Assembly: GCF_001954195.1 (NCBI RefSeq)
Contig: NZ_MBES01000052.1
Location: 246,898 to 310,897 of the forward strand
Origin: Mycobacterium sp. IS-1264
GTDB taxonomy: Bacteria; Actinomycetota; Actinomycetes; Mycobacteriales; Mycobacteriaceae
Direction: 5' to 3'
DNA: 64,000 bases
A program made the position numbers and the translations under genes. Shown here piece after piece: positions 1 to 8,277 of the stretch (the stretch's first letter is position 1; each line of letters opens with the position of its first letter). The notes under the pieces were generated by a model. It searched no databases. It was given only the letters and a program-made list of their open reading frames with translations, and was not told the DNA's origin.

Positions 1-125
1 ATCGCGGGGCCTCCCTCGAGCAGGTTGGCAACAGCGGCGCGGCGCTCCGGGGTCATCACCGCCTCAAGGCGCGTGCGGTAGTCCTTGCGGAGCTGTTCCT
101 GCTGAGGTGTGTAGTCGAAGTCCAT
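1..125 (-). CDS. Acyl-CoA dehydrogenase, N-terminal fragment (runs off the window)
   Basis: Only the first 41 residues are inside the window, starting MDFDYTPQQEQLRKD, the usual opening of the helical N-terminal domain of acyl-CoA dehydrogenases. The ATG (125-123) overlaps the TGA of the upstream P450 gene (127-125) as TGATG, so the two are probably translationally coupled and cotranscribed. The flavin domain and catalytic base lie outside the window. The family call rests on a short stretch but agrees with the many fadE-type genes that follow. Confidence 0.7.
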   Translation of the reverse strand, partial: MDFDYTPQQEQLRKDYRTRLEAVMTPERRAAVANLLEGGPA

Positions 126-1318
126 CAATTGCCCGTTCCCAGTCGGATCGGCATGCGTTTCACCCCGGGCACCATGGTGGCGCGAAGTCGTGACACGTCA
201 CCGGTGAGTTCGATCGTCGGATATGTACCCAGCAGCACCTCAAACATCACCCTGGCCTCCAGCCGGGCGAGCTGTGCGCCAAGACAGGCGTGCTCACCGG
301 CACCGAACGCGATGTGCGGGTTGGGATTACGCGTGATGTCGAAATCTTCGGAGGTCGGGCCAAAGATCTCTTCGTCGCGGTTGGCGGCGCCGTAGAGCAT
401 GACGACGGTGTCGCCGGCCTTGATCTGTTGGCCGCGGATCTCTACGTCCTGGGTGGCGCGGCGGGCCATGTGGGTGACCGGGCTGGTGAATCGCAGCATC
501 TCCTCGACCGCGCCGGGCAGCAGAGAAGGGTTCGACCGCAGCAGCGCGAACTGATCGGGATGGTCGATCAACGCCAACGTGCCCAGTGCGATGAGGTTGC
601 GAGTCGTCTCGTTGCCGGCGACCAACAGCAAGAAGGAGAAGTTGAGTAGATCGGCGTCGGTGAGCTGCTCACCGTCGACCTCGGCCGCAGCCAAGATGCT
701 CAGCAGGTCGTCCTGCCCACTGACCTCGCCGGATCGCCGTGCAGCGATGAGTTTGGTGAAGTACTCGTAGAGCTCACCGAGTGCGACTACGGAATCGAGT
801 TCGATATCGGGGTCGGCAGTGCCAACCGCAGCGTCCGACCAGCTGCGGAACCGCTCCCAGTCTTCGGGTGGTGCACCGAGCATTTCGGCGATCAGCCGGG
901 TAGGAAGAGGTGCGGCGATCTCCTCTGCGAACTCGTACTCCCGCGATGTGTCGACACTGTCCACGATGCCCTTCACGATCTGGCGCACCTTGGGCTCCAG
1001 CAACTGCACCTGGCGGCGGGTGAAGCCGGAGTTGATGAGCTTGCGAAGCTGCCGGTGACGCGGCGGATCGGTGAAGATCAGGTTTCCCTCCTGAACGGGT
1101 TCGGGCTGGGCGGGATCCGGGATCGAGATGCCCTTCGTCGAGGAGAACGTCAATGGGTGACCGGAGACGTAGCGGATGTCCTCGTACTTCAACAGCGCCC
1201 AGAAGTTCGTGACATCGTTCCAGACGACGGGCGTTGTGTTGCGAAGTTCGCGATAGGCCGCGTAGGGATCGCCGGCGTAGAAGTCCGGTGAGTGCAAGGG
1301 AACCGTAGTAGTGGGCAC
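125..1318 (-). CDS. Cytochrome P450 monooxygenase
   Basis: Soluble bacterial class I P450 of 397 residues, the normal length; it would use ferredoxin-delivered electrons to hydroxylate a substrate. Visible motifs are the I-helix oxygen-activation motif AGNETT, the K-helix ExxR in EEMLR, and the heme loop FGAGEHACLG with the proximal ligand Cys345. The style (FTDPPRHRQLRKLINSGFT, LAARR-like spacing, short C-terminus) resembles the mycobacterial CYP124/125/142 sterol and lipid group, but I cannot assign a CYP family by eye. No ferredoxin gene is adjacent. It is followed, overlapping, by an acyl-CoA dehydrogenase. A candidate operator lies 45 bp upstream, in the gap shared with the divergent aldehyde dehydrogenase gene. 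Confidence 0.93.
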   Translation of the reverse strand: MPTTTVPLHSPDFYAGDPYAAYRELRNTTPVVWNDVTNFWALLKYEDIRYVSGHPLTFSSTKGISIPDPAQPEPVQEGNLIFTDPPRHRQLRKLINSGFTRRQVQLLEPKVRQIVKGIVDSVDTSREYEFAEEIAAPLPTRLIAEMLGAPPEDWERFRSWSDAAVGTADPDIELDSVVALGELYEYFTKLIAARRSGEVSGQDDLLSILAAAEVDGEQLTDADLLNFSFLLLVAGNETTRNLIALGTLALIDHPDQFALLRSNPSLLPGAVEEMLRFTSPVTHMARRATQDVEIRGQQIKAGDTVVMLYGAANRDEEIFGPTSEDFDITRNPNPHIAFGAGEHACLGAQLARLEARVMFEVLLGTYPTIELTGDVSRLRATMVPGVKRMPIRLGTGN

Positions 1319-1362
1319 CGCAGGCCTTCCTCGACGCTGAGAGCTGTTCGGACAAATAAATA

Positions 1363-1378
1363 AAGAATGTCCGTTTCC
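1363..1378. promoter_or_regulatory. Candidate operator (GAGAA/TTTCC-type palindrome)
   Basis: AAGAATGTCCGTTTCC lies 45-60 bp upstream of the P450 start, in the 231-bp divergent gap between P450 and aldehyde dehydrogenase. It matches the site at 41015 in AGAAT--CCGTTTCC and belongs to the motif set described in the findings. It overlaps another inverted repeat, CGGACA (1349-1354) with TGTCCG (1368-1373). A weaker relative, GAGAGTGTATGTTGTG, is at 1485-1500 before the aldehyde dehydrogenase. Confidence 0.45.
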
Positions 1379-1549
1379 AAGGTGTCTACAGCAGACCCGA
1401 CTTGCCTGTCAAACACCGGCTATTTGGCTTAAATAAAGGTGGATTGCCGTTGACGGCCTCTTCGGAGCCGTGTACACACAGTCAGAGAGTGTATGTTGTG
1501 GCTACGTCACCGGGCCGCGCCGCGATCGAGCAGTCAGGAAGGCAGGCAG

Positions 1550-3013
1550 ATGATGGCTGGCTCACGGTCTCTCCGCGACGCCTACGGGCATTACATCGAC
1601 GGCCGATGGGTCGAACCGGACAGCGGGCGCTACGACGTCGTCAACCCCGCGACCGAGACGGTGATCGGTACCGCGCCGGACGCGAGCGTTGCGCAGGTCC
1701 AACAGGCGGTCGCGGCGGCCAGGGCCGCCTTCGATTCGGGCCCCTGGCCGGCGGCGGAGCCGGCGGACCGCGCCAGATGCCTGCGACAGCTCAGCGAAGC
1801 GCTACTGGCCAACAGCGAGGAGTTCTACGCCCTCGCGCAGGCCGAGTGGGGTTGTTCGGCAAACGAGCGCATCATCCATGTCGAAGGCCCGGCATTCATG
1901 GTCGGTCACGCCGCCGAGCTCGCGATGGAGCCCGCCGAGGAACCAATGGACGCGTGGGGCGCTGCGGGCACCACGCTGTTGCGCTACGAACCGCTTGGTG
2001 TGGTGGCCGCCATGACCCCGTGGAATTTCCCGCACACCATCAACGTGATGAAGCTGGGTGCGGCGCTGGCGGCGGGAAATACGCTCGTGCTCAAGCCATC
2101 GCCGCTGACGCCCCTGGCCGGGCTCGCGCTGGCTCGAATCGTCGAGGAGGAAACGGATATCCCCGCCGGTGTCGTCAACGTGGTTACCCCGACCAGCGTC
2201 GAGGCCAGTAGGAGCCTGACCCTGGATCCCAGGGTCAATATGGTCAGCTTCACCGGCAGCTCGGCCGTCGGCCGCGACGTGATGGCCGGTGCGGCGACCA
2301 CGATGAAGCGCGTTCTGCTGGAATGCGGCGGCAAGTCCGCGACCGTCTTGCTGCCCGACGCCGAGATCACCGACGAACTGTTGGAGCGGCTGCTGTTCGA
2401 AGGATGCACGATGCATGCCGGTCAGGCGTGCATTCTCAACAGCAGGCTGTTGTTGCCCGATGCGATCCATGACGACGTGGTGGATCGGCTCGCCGCGCTG
2501 TCGCGCGGGGTCGTAATCGGCGATCCCGTCGACCCCGCGGTCACCATGGGACCGTTGATCAGCCGCGAACATCTCGACCGCGTCGAGGGATTCGTCAAGC
2601 GCGCCGAAGCCGACGGCGCAACCGTGGTCGCCGGGGGAGGCCGCCCGAAGGATCTGAGCCACGGATTCTATTTCGAGCCAACGATACTGACCGACGCCTC
2701 GGCCGATTCGTACATTGCGCAGGAGGAAGTGTTCGGTCCTGTGCTGACGGTGTTGCGGTATCGCGACGACGATGACGCGGTGGCCATCGCCAACAACTCG
2801 GCGTACGGGCTCGGGGGCGCGGTGTGGGGAAGCGACGTCGACCGCGCGGTGGCGATCGCCCGACGGATCAGGACCGGGCAGGTCTCGATCAACGGGACGA
2901 TTCCCGGAGATGCCCCGTTCGGCGGCTTCAACCAGAGTGGAATCGGCCGAGAGGGTGGTGTGATGGGACTGCGGGCTTATATGGAGCCCAAGGCCATCGG
3001 GGTGCCCGCGTGA
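1550..3013 (+). CDS. NAD(P)-dependent aldehyde dehydrogenase
   Basis: Oxidises an aldehyde to the carboxylic acid. The 487-residue protein has the full ALDH architecture: TPWNFP in the N-terminal cofactor domain, the GSSAVG nucleotide-binding turn, the general-base Glu in LLECGG, the nucleophile Cys294 in GQACILNSR, and EEVFGPV. ATG 1550 is chosen because AGGAAGG (1536-1542) sits 7 bp upstream and the alignable protein starts here; the frame stays open to an ATG at 1493 without a ribosome site. Its TGA overlaps the GTG of the CoA-transferase gene (GTGA), suggesting that the acid produced is passed to CoA chemistry. The substrate is unknown. Confidence 0.93.
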   Translation: MMAGSRSLRDAYGHYIDGRWVEPDSGRYDVVNPATETVIGTAPDASVAQVQQAVAAARAAFDSGPWPAAEPADRARCLRQLSEALLANSEEFYALAQAEWGCSANERIIHVEGPAFMVGHAAELAMEPAEEPMDAWGAAGTTLLRYEPLGVVAAMTPWNFPHTINVMKLGAALAAGNTLVLKPSPLTPLAGLALARIVEEETDIPAGVVNVVTPTSVEASRSLTLDPRVNMVSFTGSSAVGRDVMAGAATTMKRVLLECGGKSATVLLPDAEITDELLERLLFEGCTMHAGQACILNSRLLLPDAIHDDVVDRLAALSRGVVIGDPVDPAVTMGPLISREHLDRVEGFVKRAEADGATVVAGGGRPKDLSHGFYFEPTILTDASADSYIAQEEVFGPVLTVLRYRDDDDAVAIANNSAYGLGGAVWGSDVDRAVAIARRIRTGQVSINGTIPGDAPFGGFNQSGIGREGGVMGLRAYMEPKAIGVPA

Positions 3014-5412
3014 ACCGGCCGCTTGCGGGCTTGCGTGTTGTTGAGCTGGCCTCCGAAATTGCCGGTCCGTACTGCGCCAAGTTGCTCGTCGACCTTGGTG
3101 CCGACGTCTGCAAGGTCGAGCCCCCAATGGGTGATCCGCTGCGCCTATGGGGTCCGTTTCCGTCGGCCGATCCTGATCCGGAACGAAGCGGGCTTTTCGC
3201 GTACCTGAACGCCGGAAAGTCCGGCGTCACAGTCGACTTAGCACGTGATAGCGACCTCGCGGACCTTCACGAGCTCATCGCACAGGCGGATGTGATTATC
3301 GAAGACCTGCACGCCGCCGCGCCCGAGCGGCGGGACTGGGGTCTGGACGCGGACGCCCTTCGTCGCAGCAACCCGAACCTCGTCGTGGTCCGGATATCGA
3401 GCTTCGGCCAGGACGGACCGCTGCGTGACCGGGTGACGACTCCATTGACCCTGCAGGCGGCAGCAGGTTGGGTCAATGTGCGCGACCCCGGTCGGGCACC
3501 AGTCCAAGCCGGCGCCCGGATTCCGGAGTACATAGCCGGCGCGTATGCGGCCCTCGGAGCGCTGACGGCGCTGCGGGTCGCCGCGGCGGGGACGAACCGG
3601 CCGGTCGAGGTGGACGTCTCGATGTTCGAGTCGCTGCTGTCGACGCTGCCCTATCCCATGCTGATGGCAGCGCGCCTGAAAAGCCTTGGTCTGCCGACTA
3701 ATTCGAAGGCTGCACCGATGTTGGGTATCGTGCGTGCCGCCGATGGCTGGATCGGAATCAACTGCCTGACCGGCCAGCACTGGCTCGACGTGTGCGCCAT
3801 GGTCGGGTTACCCGAGTTCGGCGAGCACCAGCTTGCGATCATGCTCGGCGGCCCCGAGCGCGACGAGTTTTTTGCGAAGGCACAACCGTTTTTCGATGCG
3901 ATGACCGTTGCCGACCTCGTCGACCTGAGTCAGGCAATGCGGATACCCGCGGCGCCGGTCACCGAAGGCGATAGCATCCTGGACTGTCCGCAGTACGCCG
4001 CGCGAGAATTTTTCATCGAGATGGCGGCTGACGCATGGCGATTCACCAGACCCGGAGCGCCGTTTCGGTTTTCCAAGACACCCGTTCCTTCGCCACTTCC
4101 TGCCCCAGCCCGCGGAAAAGACTCGCGGGCTGCCTGGAGCGAGCGCGGCGCGCGCCGCCGGGACGGTGGCGTCGAGAAAACGCCGGACGTCCTGCCCTTC
4201 GCCGGATTGAAGGTGTTCGACTTGAGCACCTTCTGGGCGGGGGCGTATCTGACGTGCTACCTCGGCGCGTTCGGGGCTGACGTGATCAAGGTCGAATCCA
4301 TTCAGCGTCCCGACGGACACCGCTACTCCGGGTCGCTACTGCGTGAGGGGGACGACTGGTATGAACGCGGGCCGCTTTGGCAGGGAACCAATCTCAACAA
4401 ACGCGATATCACCCTCGATCTCACTTCGACCGCCGGCCGCGACCTGGCTCTGCGGTTGGCCGCAGAAGCCGACGTGGTGGTGGAGAACTTCTCCCCGCGC
4501 GTCGTTGAGCAGTTCGGACTCGATTACGACTCGCTCGCGAAGATCAATCCTGCACTGATTATGGTGCGGATGCCCGGATTCGGGCTGGAGGGGCCGTGGC
4601 GCGACTATGTGGGCTGGGCGCTGAACATCGAACAAGTGTCCGGTATGTCGGCCATGACCGGTTACCCAGACGGCCCGCCGTGCAATCTGCAGGGGCCCGC
4701 CGACCCGATCGCCGGTGTACACGCAGGTGTGGCGCTGCTGGCCGCGCTCGAGCACAGGAGGTCCACCGGTGAGGGCCAGCTCGTCGAGGTCGCGCAGATC
4801 GAGGTTGGCGCGGCGGTGACCGCCGAGCCTGTCATCGAGTACTCGCTGACAGGCGCGGTGCGAACACGAGACGGAAACCGCCACCGCGAATATGCCCAGG
4901 GCGTCTACCCGACGAGCGTCACCGACGAGTGGGTAGCGCTCTCGGTGCGCGACGACGCCGACTGGCTTTCCGTACTGGAAGCGATCGACCGCGCTGACTT
5001 GCGCGACGACCCGAGATTCGCGACCGCAGAAGCTCGCCGGCAAAATCATGACCAATTCGACGAGATCGTCACTAACTGGACGTGTACGCAACCCGCCGAG
5101 GAGCTGGTGACAACGCTTGTCCGGCATGGCGTCCCAGCCGCGCGATTGCTTGCAGCCGACGAGATGTACGGGGTCGAGCAGCTCGATGCGCGTGGTTACT
5201 ATCAGGATCTGGTCCACCCGATTACGGGGCGACATAGATTTCCGGGCTGGCCATTTCAGATTTCGCCGGGTCCGGCGCACCATCACAGGAACGCGGCGCC
5301 GACGCTGGGGCAGCACAACGCCGAGGTGCTGGGGGCACTCGGACTTTCCGATGCGGAGATCGCCGCGTTGGGCGACCAACAAGTGATCGGGCAACGCCTG
5401 CTCAACGCCTAG
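3010..5412 (+). CDS. Tandem (fused) family III CoA-transferase, CaiB/BaiF type
   Basis: This 800-residue protein is two CaiB/BaiF domains in one chain (about 1-370 and 398-800), roughly twice the usual family length. Each half repeats the Rossmann-like start (LAGLRVVELAS, FAGLKVFDLST), the GADVxKVE strand and the (P)GFG/SFG strand. Family III enzymes move CoA between carboxylic acids through an aspartyl anhydride. The second half keeps the Asp (D565, GPADPIAG) but the equivalent in the first half is Glu (E173, RIPEYIAG). A basic linker joins the halves and contains a DNA hairpin. Similar double-domain proteins exist in mycobacteria (Rv1866 is one I recall). GTG 3010 overlaps the upstream stop. 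Confidence 0.9.
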   Translation: MNRPLAGLRVVELASEIAGPYCAKLLVDLGADVCKVEPPMGDPLRLWGPFPSADPDPERSGLFAYLNAGKSGVTVDLARDSDLADLHELIAQADVIIEDLHAAAPERRDWGLDADALRRSNPNLVVVRISSFGQDGPLRDRVTTPLTLQAAAGWVNVRDPGRAPVQAGARIPEYIAGAYAALGALTALRVAAAGTNRPVEVDVSMFESLLSTLPYPMLMAARLKSLGLPTNSKAAPMLGIVRAADGWIGINCLTGQHWLDVCAMVGLPEFGEHQLAIMLGGPERDEFFAKAQPFFDAMTVADLVDLSQAMRIPAAPVTEGDSILDCPQYAAREFFIEMAADAWRFTRPGAPFRFSKTPVPSPLPAPARGKDSRAAWSERGARRRDGGVEKTPDVLPFAGLKVFDLSTFWAGAYLTCYLGAFGADVIKVESIQRPDGHRYSGSLLREGDDWYERGPLWQGTNLNKRDITLDLTSTAGRDLALRLAAEADVVVENFSPRVVEQFGLDYDSLAKINPALIMVRMPGFGLEGPWRDYVGWALNIEQVSGMSAMTGYPDGPPCNLQGPADPIAGVHAGVALLAALEHRRSTGEGQLVEVAQIEVGAAVTAEPVIEYSLTGAVRTRDGNRHREYAQGVYPTSVTDEWVALSVRDDADWLSVLEAIDRADLRDDPRFATAEARRQNHDQFDEIVTNWTCTQPAEELVTTLVRHGVPAARLLAADEMYGVEQLDARGYYQDLVHPITGRHRFPGWPFQISPGPAHHHRNAAPTLGQHNAEVLGALGLSDAEIAALGDQQVIGQRLLNA
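4106..4132. repeat. 9-bp inverted repeat (hairpin) in the CoA-transferase linker
   Basis: CAGCCCGCG (4106-4114) and CGCGGGCTG (4124-4132) are perfect complements around a 9-nt loop. The hairpin falls exactly where the coding sequence passes between the two CaiB domains and encodes part of the Arg/Ala-rich linker, so it may mark the fusion or an inserted small palindrome. Confidence 0.6.
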
Positions 5413-5888
5413 CTGTCGTCGACCATCGCTGCGATCGTGTCGACGACGCAAGCCGGCCGGTCATTTCCCTCGACCTCGACGGTGACACGAACCGTGGCCC
5501 GCCCCCCGCGGTCGCTGCGCTCAACCTTGAGTAGCTCGGCTCCGGCCCGGATGCGGGAGTCCACCGGTACCGGGGCGGGGAACCGCAGCTTGTCGGAGCC
5601 GTAGTTCACCTGCATCGACAGCCCGGTCACCCGGTAGATCTGTTTGACGAGAGCGGGCACCAGCGACAAGGTCAGATAGCCGTGTGCGATGGTCTTGCCG
5701 TAGGGACCGGCAGCCGCTTTCTCGGGGTCGACGTGAATCCACTGATGGTCACCGGTCGCCTCGGCGAACAGATCGATCTTCTTTTGAGTGACCCGAAGCC
5801 AGTCGCTGTAGCCGAGGTGCTCGCCGACATGCGCCTCGAAATCGGCGATCCCGTCGTACTCCTTCGGTGACGTGGACGCCTGGGTCAT
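5409..5888 (-). CDS. MaoC-type (R)-specific enoyl-CoA hydratase
   Basis: A single hot-dog-fold hydratase of 159 residues that would add water to a trans-2-enoyl-CoA. The hydratase-2 motif is clear at FAEATGDHQWIHVD, giving the catalytic pair Asp47 and His52, followed by GPYGKTIAHGYLTLSL. From memory it resembles M. tuberculosis Rv0130 (HtdZ). The start ATG overlaps the TGA of the upstream amidohydrolase (ATGA). At the other end its TAG interlocks with the TAG of the convergent CoA-transferase in a single CTAG (5409-5412). Confidence 0.92.
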   Translation of the reverse strand: MTQASTSPKEYDGIADFEAHVGEHLGYSDWLRVTQKKIDLFAEATGDHQWIHVDPEKAAAGPYGKTIAHGYLTLSLVPALVKQIYRVTGLSMQVNYGSDKLRFPAPVPVDSRIRAGAELLKVERSDRGGRATVRVTVEVEGNDRPACVVDTIAAMVDDS

Positions 5889-7078
5889 GCCGCGACCTTG
5901 AGACCTAATTGCTCAATTGCGTTGCCGCCCATGATCTTTGCTTTGACGTCGTCCGAGAGGCCGTCCAGCCGGTCGACAAAGCTCAGCGGGTCGCCGATGC
6001 CCTCCGGGTGAGGGAAATCGGAGCCGAACATCACGTGGTCCTCGCCCATGATCTCGACGATTCCCTTGACGTCGTCTTCGAGGAACGGGTGGATGTAGAT
6101 GTTGCGCTTGAACACCTCGACGGGGTGCTCGTCGAACTCCTTGGGCATGATCTTGTACGCCGTGTTGAGCTGCTCGAGCAGGTTGCGCACCCAGCCGCTC
6201 CCGTTCTCCACACAGAAGATCTTCAGGTCGGGGAACCGTGAGAGCGCGCCGTGGCAGATCATCGCCGCCAGCGTGTCCTCGATGGCGCGGTGCCCCATCA
6301 CGACCTCCCGGAGGGCACTCGGTTTGAAGGACAGGTACTCGTCGCCGCCTTCCCACTCCATGAGGTGCTTCTGGTAGCCGCTGTCCGAGGCGTGCATGGT
6401 GACCGGCATGCCGGCGTTGACCACTTCTTCCCAGAACGGGTCGAACTCGGGCAGGCCCATAGACCGCGAACCGCCGAAGCGACTGGGCACCGGCGCCGGC
6501 CGGACCAGAAATGTCTTCATACCGCGCTCGAGGCACCAGTGAAATTCTCTGATGGCTTCGTCCACGATCGGCAGACAGATGACGGGGGTCGCAAAGATCC
6601 GCTCGTGATAGTTGAATGTCCAGTGTTCGTGCATCCACTCGTTGAGCGCGTGGATGATCGCGTGGGTGAGGATGACGTCGTCGGTGGTGCGCTCCTCGAT
6701 GAGGCTGGCGAGAGTCGGGTACATCACGCACTGGTCGAGGCCCAGTTCATCCATCAGCTCCAGTCGCGGGGCGGGCGCCTGGTATGCGGGGATGACATCC
6801 ATTGCCTCGCCGACGAACTCGCGGAAGTTGAGGCCTTCGGGATTGTTGCCCAGGAAGTAGTCCTCGGCGCTCCCAGGCCTGGCAACGCGCGCGAACGTCG
6901 GGTTGGGGATCATGTGGCTGATGTGGTCCTTGACAACCAGTTTGGGCCGGCCGTTGACCTCGACGTAACCGACCTTTCCGCGGTGCTCCTTCGGAAGGTA
7001 CTTCGTGAGCGCGTCCGTCGTCTCGTACATGTGGTTGTCGATGTCGAAAACCGGGTACGGCAATGAACGGCGAGACAT
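5885..7078 (-). CDS. Amidohydrolase_2 family metal-dependent hydrolase/decarboxylase
   Basis: A 397-residue TIM-barrel protein of the PF04909 family, which includes ACMSD-type decarboxylases and hydrolases. Metal or active-site positions appear at DIDNHMYE (N-terminus), MPVTMHASDSG (mid barrel) and GSDFPHPEG (C-terminal Asp). ATG 7078 is chosen for the strong AGGAGGAAG just upstream (about 7083-7091); a longer in-frame reading upstream has no ribosome site and would run into the isochorismatase-family gene. It is a close paralogue of the protein at 21998-23170 (shared RPAPVP and LPEFDxFW). Cotranscribed with the MaoC hydratase. The substrate is unknown. Confidence 0.88.
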   Translation of the reverse strand: MSRRSLPYPVFDIDNHMYETTDALTKYLPKEHRGKVGYVEVNGRPKLVVKDHISHMIPNPTFARVARPGSAEDYFLGNNPEGLNFREFVGEAMDVIPAYQAPAPRLELMDELGLDQCVMYPTLASLIEERTTDDVILTHAIIHALNEWMHEHWTFNYHERIFATPVICLPIVDEAIREFHWCLERGMKTFLVRPAPVPSRFGGSRSMGLPEFDPFWEEVVNAGMPVTMHASDSGYQKHLMEWEGGDEYLSFKPSALREVVMGHRAIEDTLAAMICHGALSRFPDLKIFCVENGSGWVRNLLEQLNTAYKIMPKEFDEHPVEVFKRNIYIHPFLEDDVKGIVEIMGEDHVMFGSDFPHPEGIGDPLSFVDRLDGLSDDVKAKIMGGNAIEQLGLKVAA

Positions 7079-7121
7079 GAGACTTCCTCCTGAGCAGCGA
7101 ATATGATCATTTACGCTATCT

Positions 7122-7136
7122 GAGAACGACGTTATC
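7122..7136. promoter_or_regulatory. Candidate operator, 15-bp variant
   Basis: GAGAACGACGTTATC (GAGAA-N5-TTATC) lies 44-58 bp upstream of the amidohydrolase ATG at 7078. It shares ACGTTATC with the site at 7785. An additional inverted pair ATATGAT (7101-7107) / ATCATAT (7134-7140) overlaps it. Confidence 0.4.
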
Positions 7137-7154
7137 ATATCGCCCCACAACGGA

Positions 7155-7784
7155 TCAGGCCACTGCGCTCCACACGCCGATAACCGCACTGGACGCGGTG
7201 ACGGTTGCCAGCAGGGACAGCGTGTTGTCGATGATCGAATCGGCGTACTCCCGCGGGTATCCGCTGACCGCATCCCGCGGCAGCACGAACTGATAGCCAC
7301 GGTTGACCGCATCCATGACAAAGTTGGTGATGGCGATATTCACCGACACCCCCACTCCGACAATGGTTTTTATCCCGAGGTTGCGCAGCACCGAGTCCAG
7401 ATCGGTGCCGCACATGGGGCCGACGCCGTGGGTGCGAGTGAGAACGAGGTCGGTATCGAGCGGCCCCAACTCCGGCAGTAGCGAGGCCCCCGCGCTACCG
7501 GGCGTCAGGTCGGCGGTGAAGGATTTCCCCGCCGCGAACAATCGGGCGTTCGTATTGGAACCACGACCGTCGGCGCGCCGCTGGATCAGGCAATGGACGA
7601 CCGTGACACCGGCCGCCCTGGCCGCGTCAAGCAGTTTGGCGATGTTGGGAATGGCTTCGCGCCGGGCTTCCTCGGCCAGCAAGGGGAGGCCGGCCTGCGG
7701 CCCAATCACCCCGCCCTGGCACTCTTGGGTGACGAGCGCGGTGGTCACCGGATCGAGCAGGTCCTGGAGACTTGGCTGCGGCAT
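7155..7784 (-). CDS. Isochorismatase-fold protein with degenerate catalytic triad
   Basis: A 209-residue protein with the isochorismatase/cysteine hydrolase fold: N-terminal TALVTQECQGG, central GTDLDSVLRNLGI, and GVSVNIAITNFVMDA followed by RGY and the late DA. Active members use Asp-Lys-Cys. By eye, the Asp position is Glu (TQECQ), the Lys position is not Lys (TRTHG) and the Cys position is Ala (NIAIT). It may therefore be non-hydrolytic, or use different chemistry. It stands alone, divergent from a SnoaL-like gene (49-bp gap) and 76 bp upstream of the amidohydrolase in the same direction. Confidence 0.85.
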   Translation of the reverse strand: MPQPSLQDLLDPVTTALVTQECQGGVIGPQAGLPLLAEEARREAIPNIAKLLDAARAAGVTVVHCLIQRRADGRGSNTNARLFAAGKSFTADLTPGSAGASLLPELGPLDTDLVLTRTHGVGPMCGTDLDSVLRNLGIKTIVGVGVSVNIAITNFVMDAVNRGYQFVLPRDAVSGYPREYADSIIDNTLSLLATVTASSAVIGVWSAVA

Positions 7785-7800
7785 GAGAATACACGTTATC
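7785..7800. promoter_or_regulatory. Candidate operator in the 7785-7833 divergent gap
   Basis: GAGAATACACGTTATC (GAGAA-N6-TTATC) abuts the isochorismatase-family ATG and lies 34-49 bp upstream of the SnoaL-like GTG. Nine of ten arm bases match the consensus GAGAA/TTCTC. Confidence 0.5.
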
Positions 7801-7833
7801 GTGAGCCGAAATGCTCGTTCACCAGGAGGTCAG

Positions 7834-8271
7834 GTGGAGGCTTGGGAGCTCGAAGTGCGGGAGTCGGTGCGGCAGACGCTGGCCGACTACACCGCGGCCA
7901 CGGATCGATTCGATCTCCGGGCGGTGGCGGCATGCTTTAGCGACGACGGCGTCTTGGAGTTCACCGGAAGCGCCGAACCGCTCACGGGACGCGCAGAAAT
8001 CGAGGCCGGTTTGGGCGCCGCGGTAACCCAGCCTTCGAGCTCCGGGCGGCGAGCACCGACCCACGTCCGGCATCACGTTTCCAGCATCCGGTTCGGGGCG
8101 GTCGCTCGTGACAGGGTCGAGGTCAGCAGTTACTTCGCTGTCCACACCGACATCGGCGTCGATCACTGGGGCCGTTACCGCGACGTGCTGGTACCGGTGA
8201 ACGGCCGCTGGTTGTTCGCCCATCGCCGCATCCGCGTGGACGGATTTGCGGCCGGCAGTCTGATGGCATGA
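7834..8271 (+). CDS. SnoaL-like / NTF2-fold protein
   Basis: A 145-residue cone-fold protein: an N-terminal helix, YTAATDRFDLRAVAACFSDDGVLEF, LTGRAEIEAGL, a His-rich THVRHHVSS strand, then DHWGRYRDVLVPVNGRWLFAHR. These are hallmarks of SnoaL-like domains, which act as small isomerases, hydratases or cyclases, or bind ligands. GTG 7834 is chosen because AGGAGG (7824-7829) is 4 bp upstream; the frame is open further upstream but only antisense to the isochorismatase-family gene. It ends 6 bp before the convergent F420-type oxidoreductase. The specific reaction is unknown. Confidence 0.82.
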   Translation: MEAWELEVRESVRQTLADYTAATDRFDLRAVAACFSDDGVLEFTGSAEPLTGRAEIEAGLGAAVTQPSSSGRRAPTHVRHHVSSIRFGAVARDRVEVSSYFAVHTDIGVDHWGRYRDVLVPVNGRWLFAHRRIRVDGFAAGSLMA

Positions 8272-8277
8272 GGCCAG

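Noticed and set aside
1802..3127. 441-codon minus-strand frame under the aldehyde dehydrogenase
   Set aside because: Shadow of the ALDH gene, with no ribosome site or recognisable domain.
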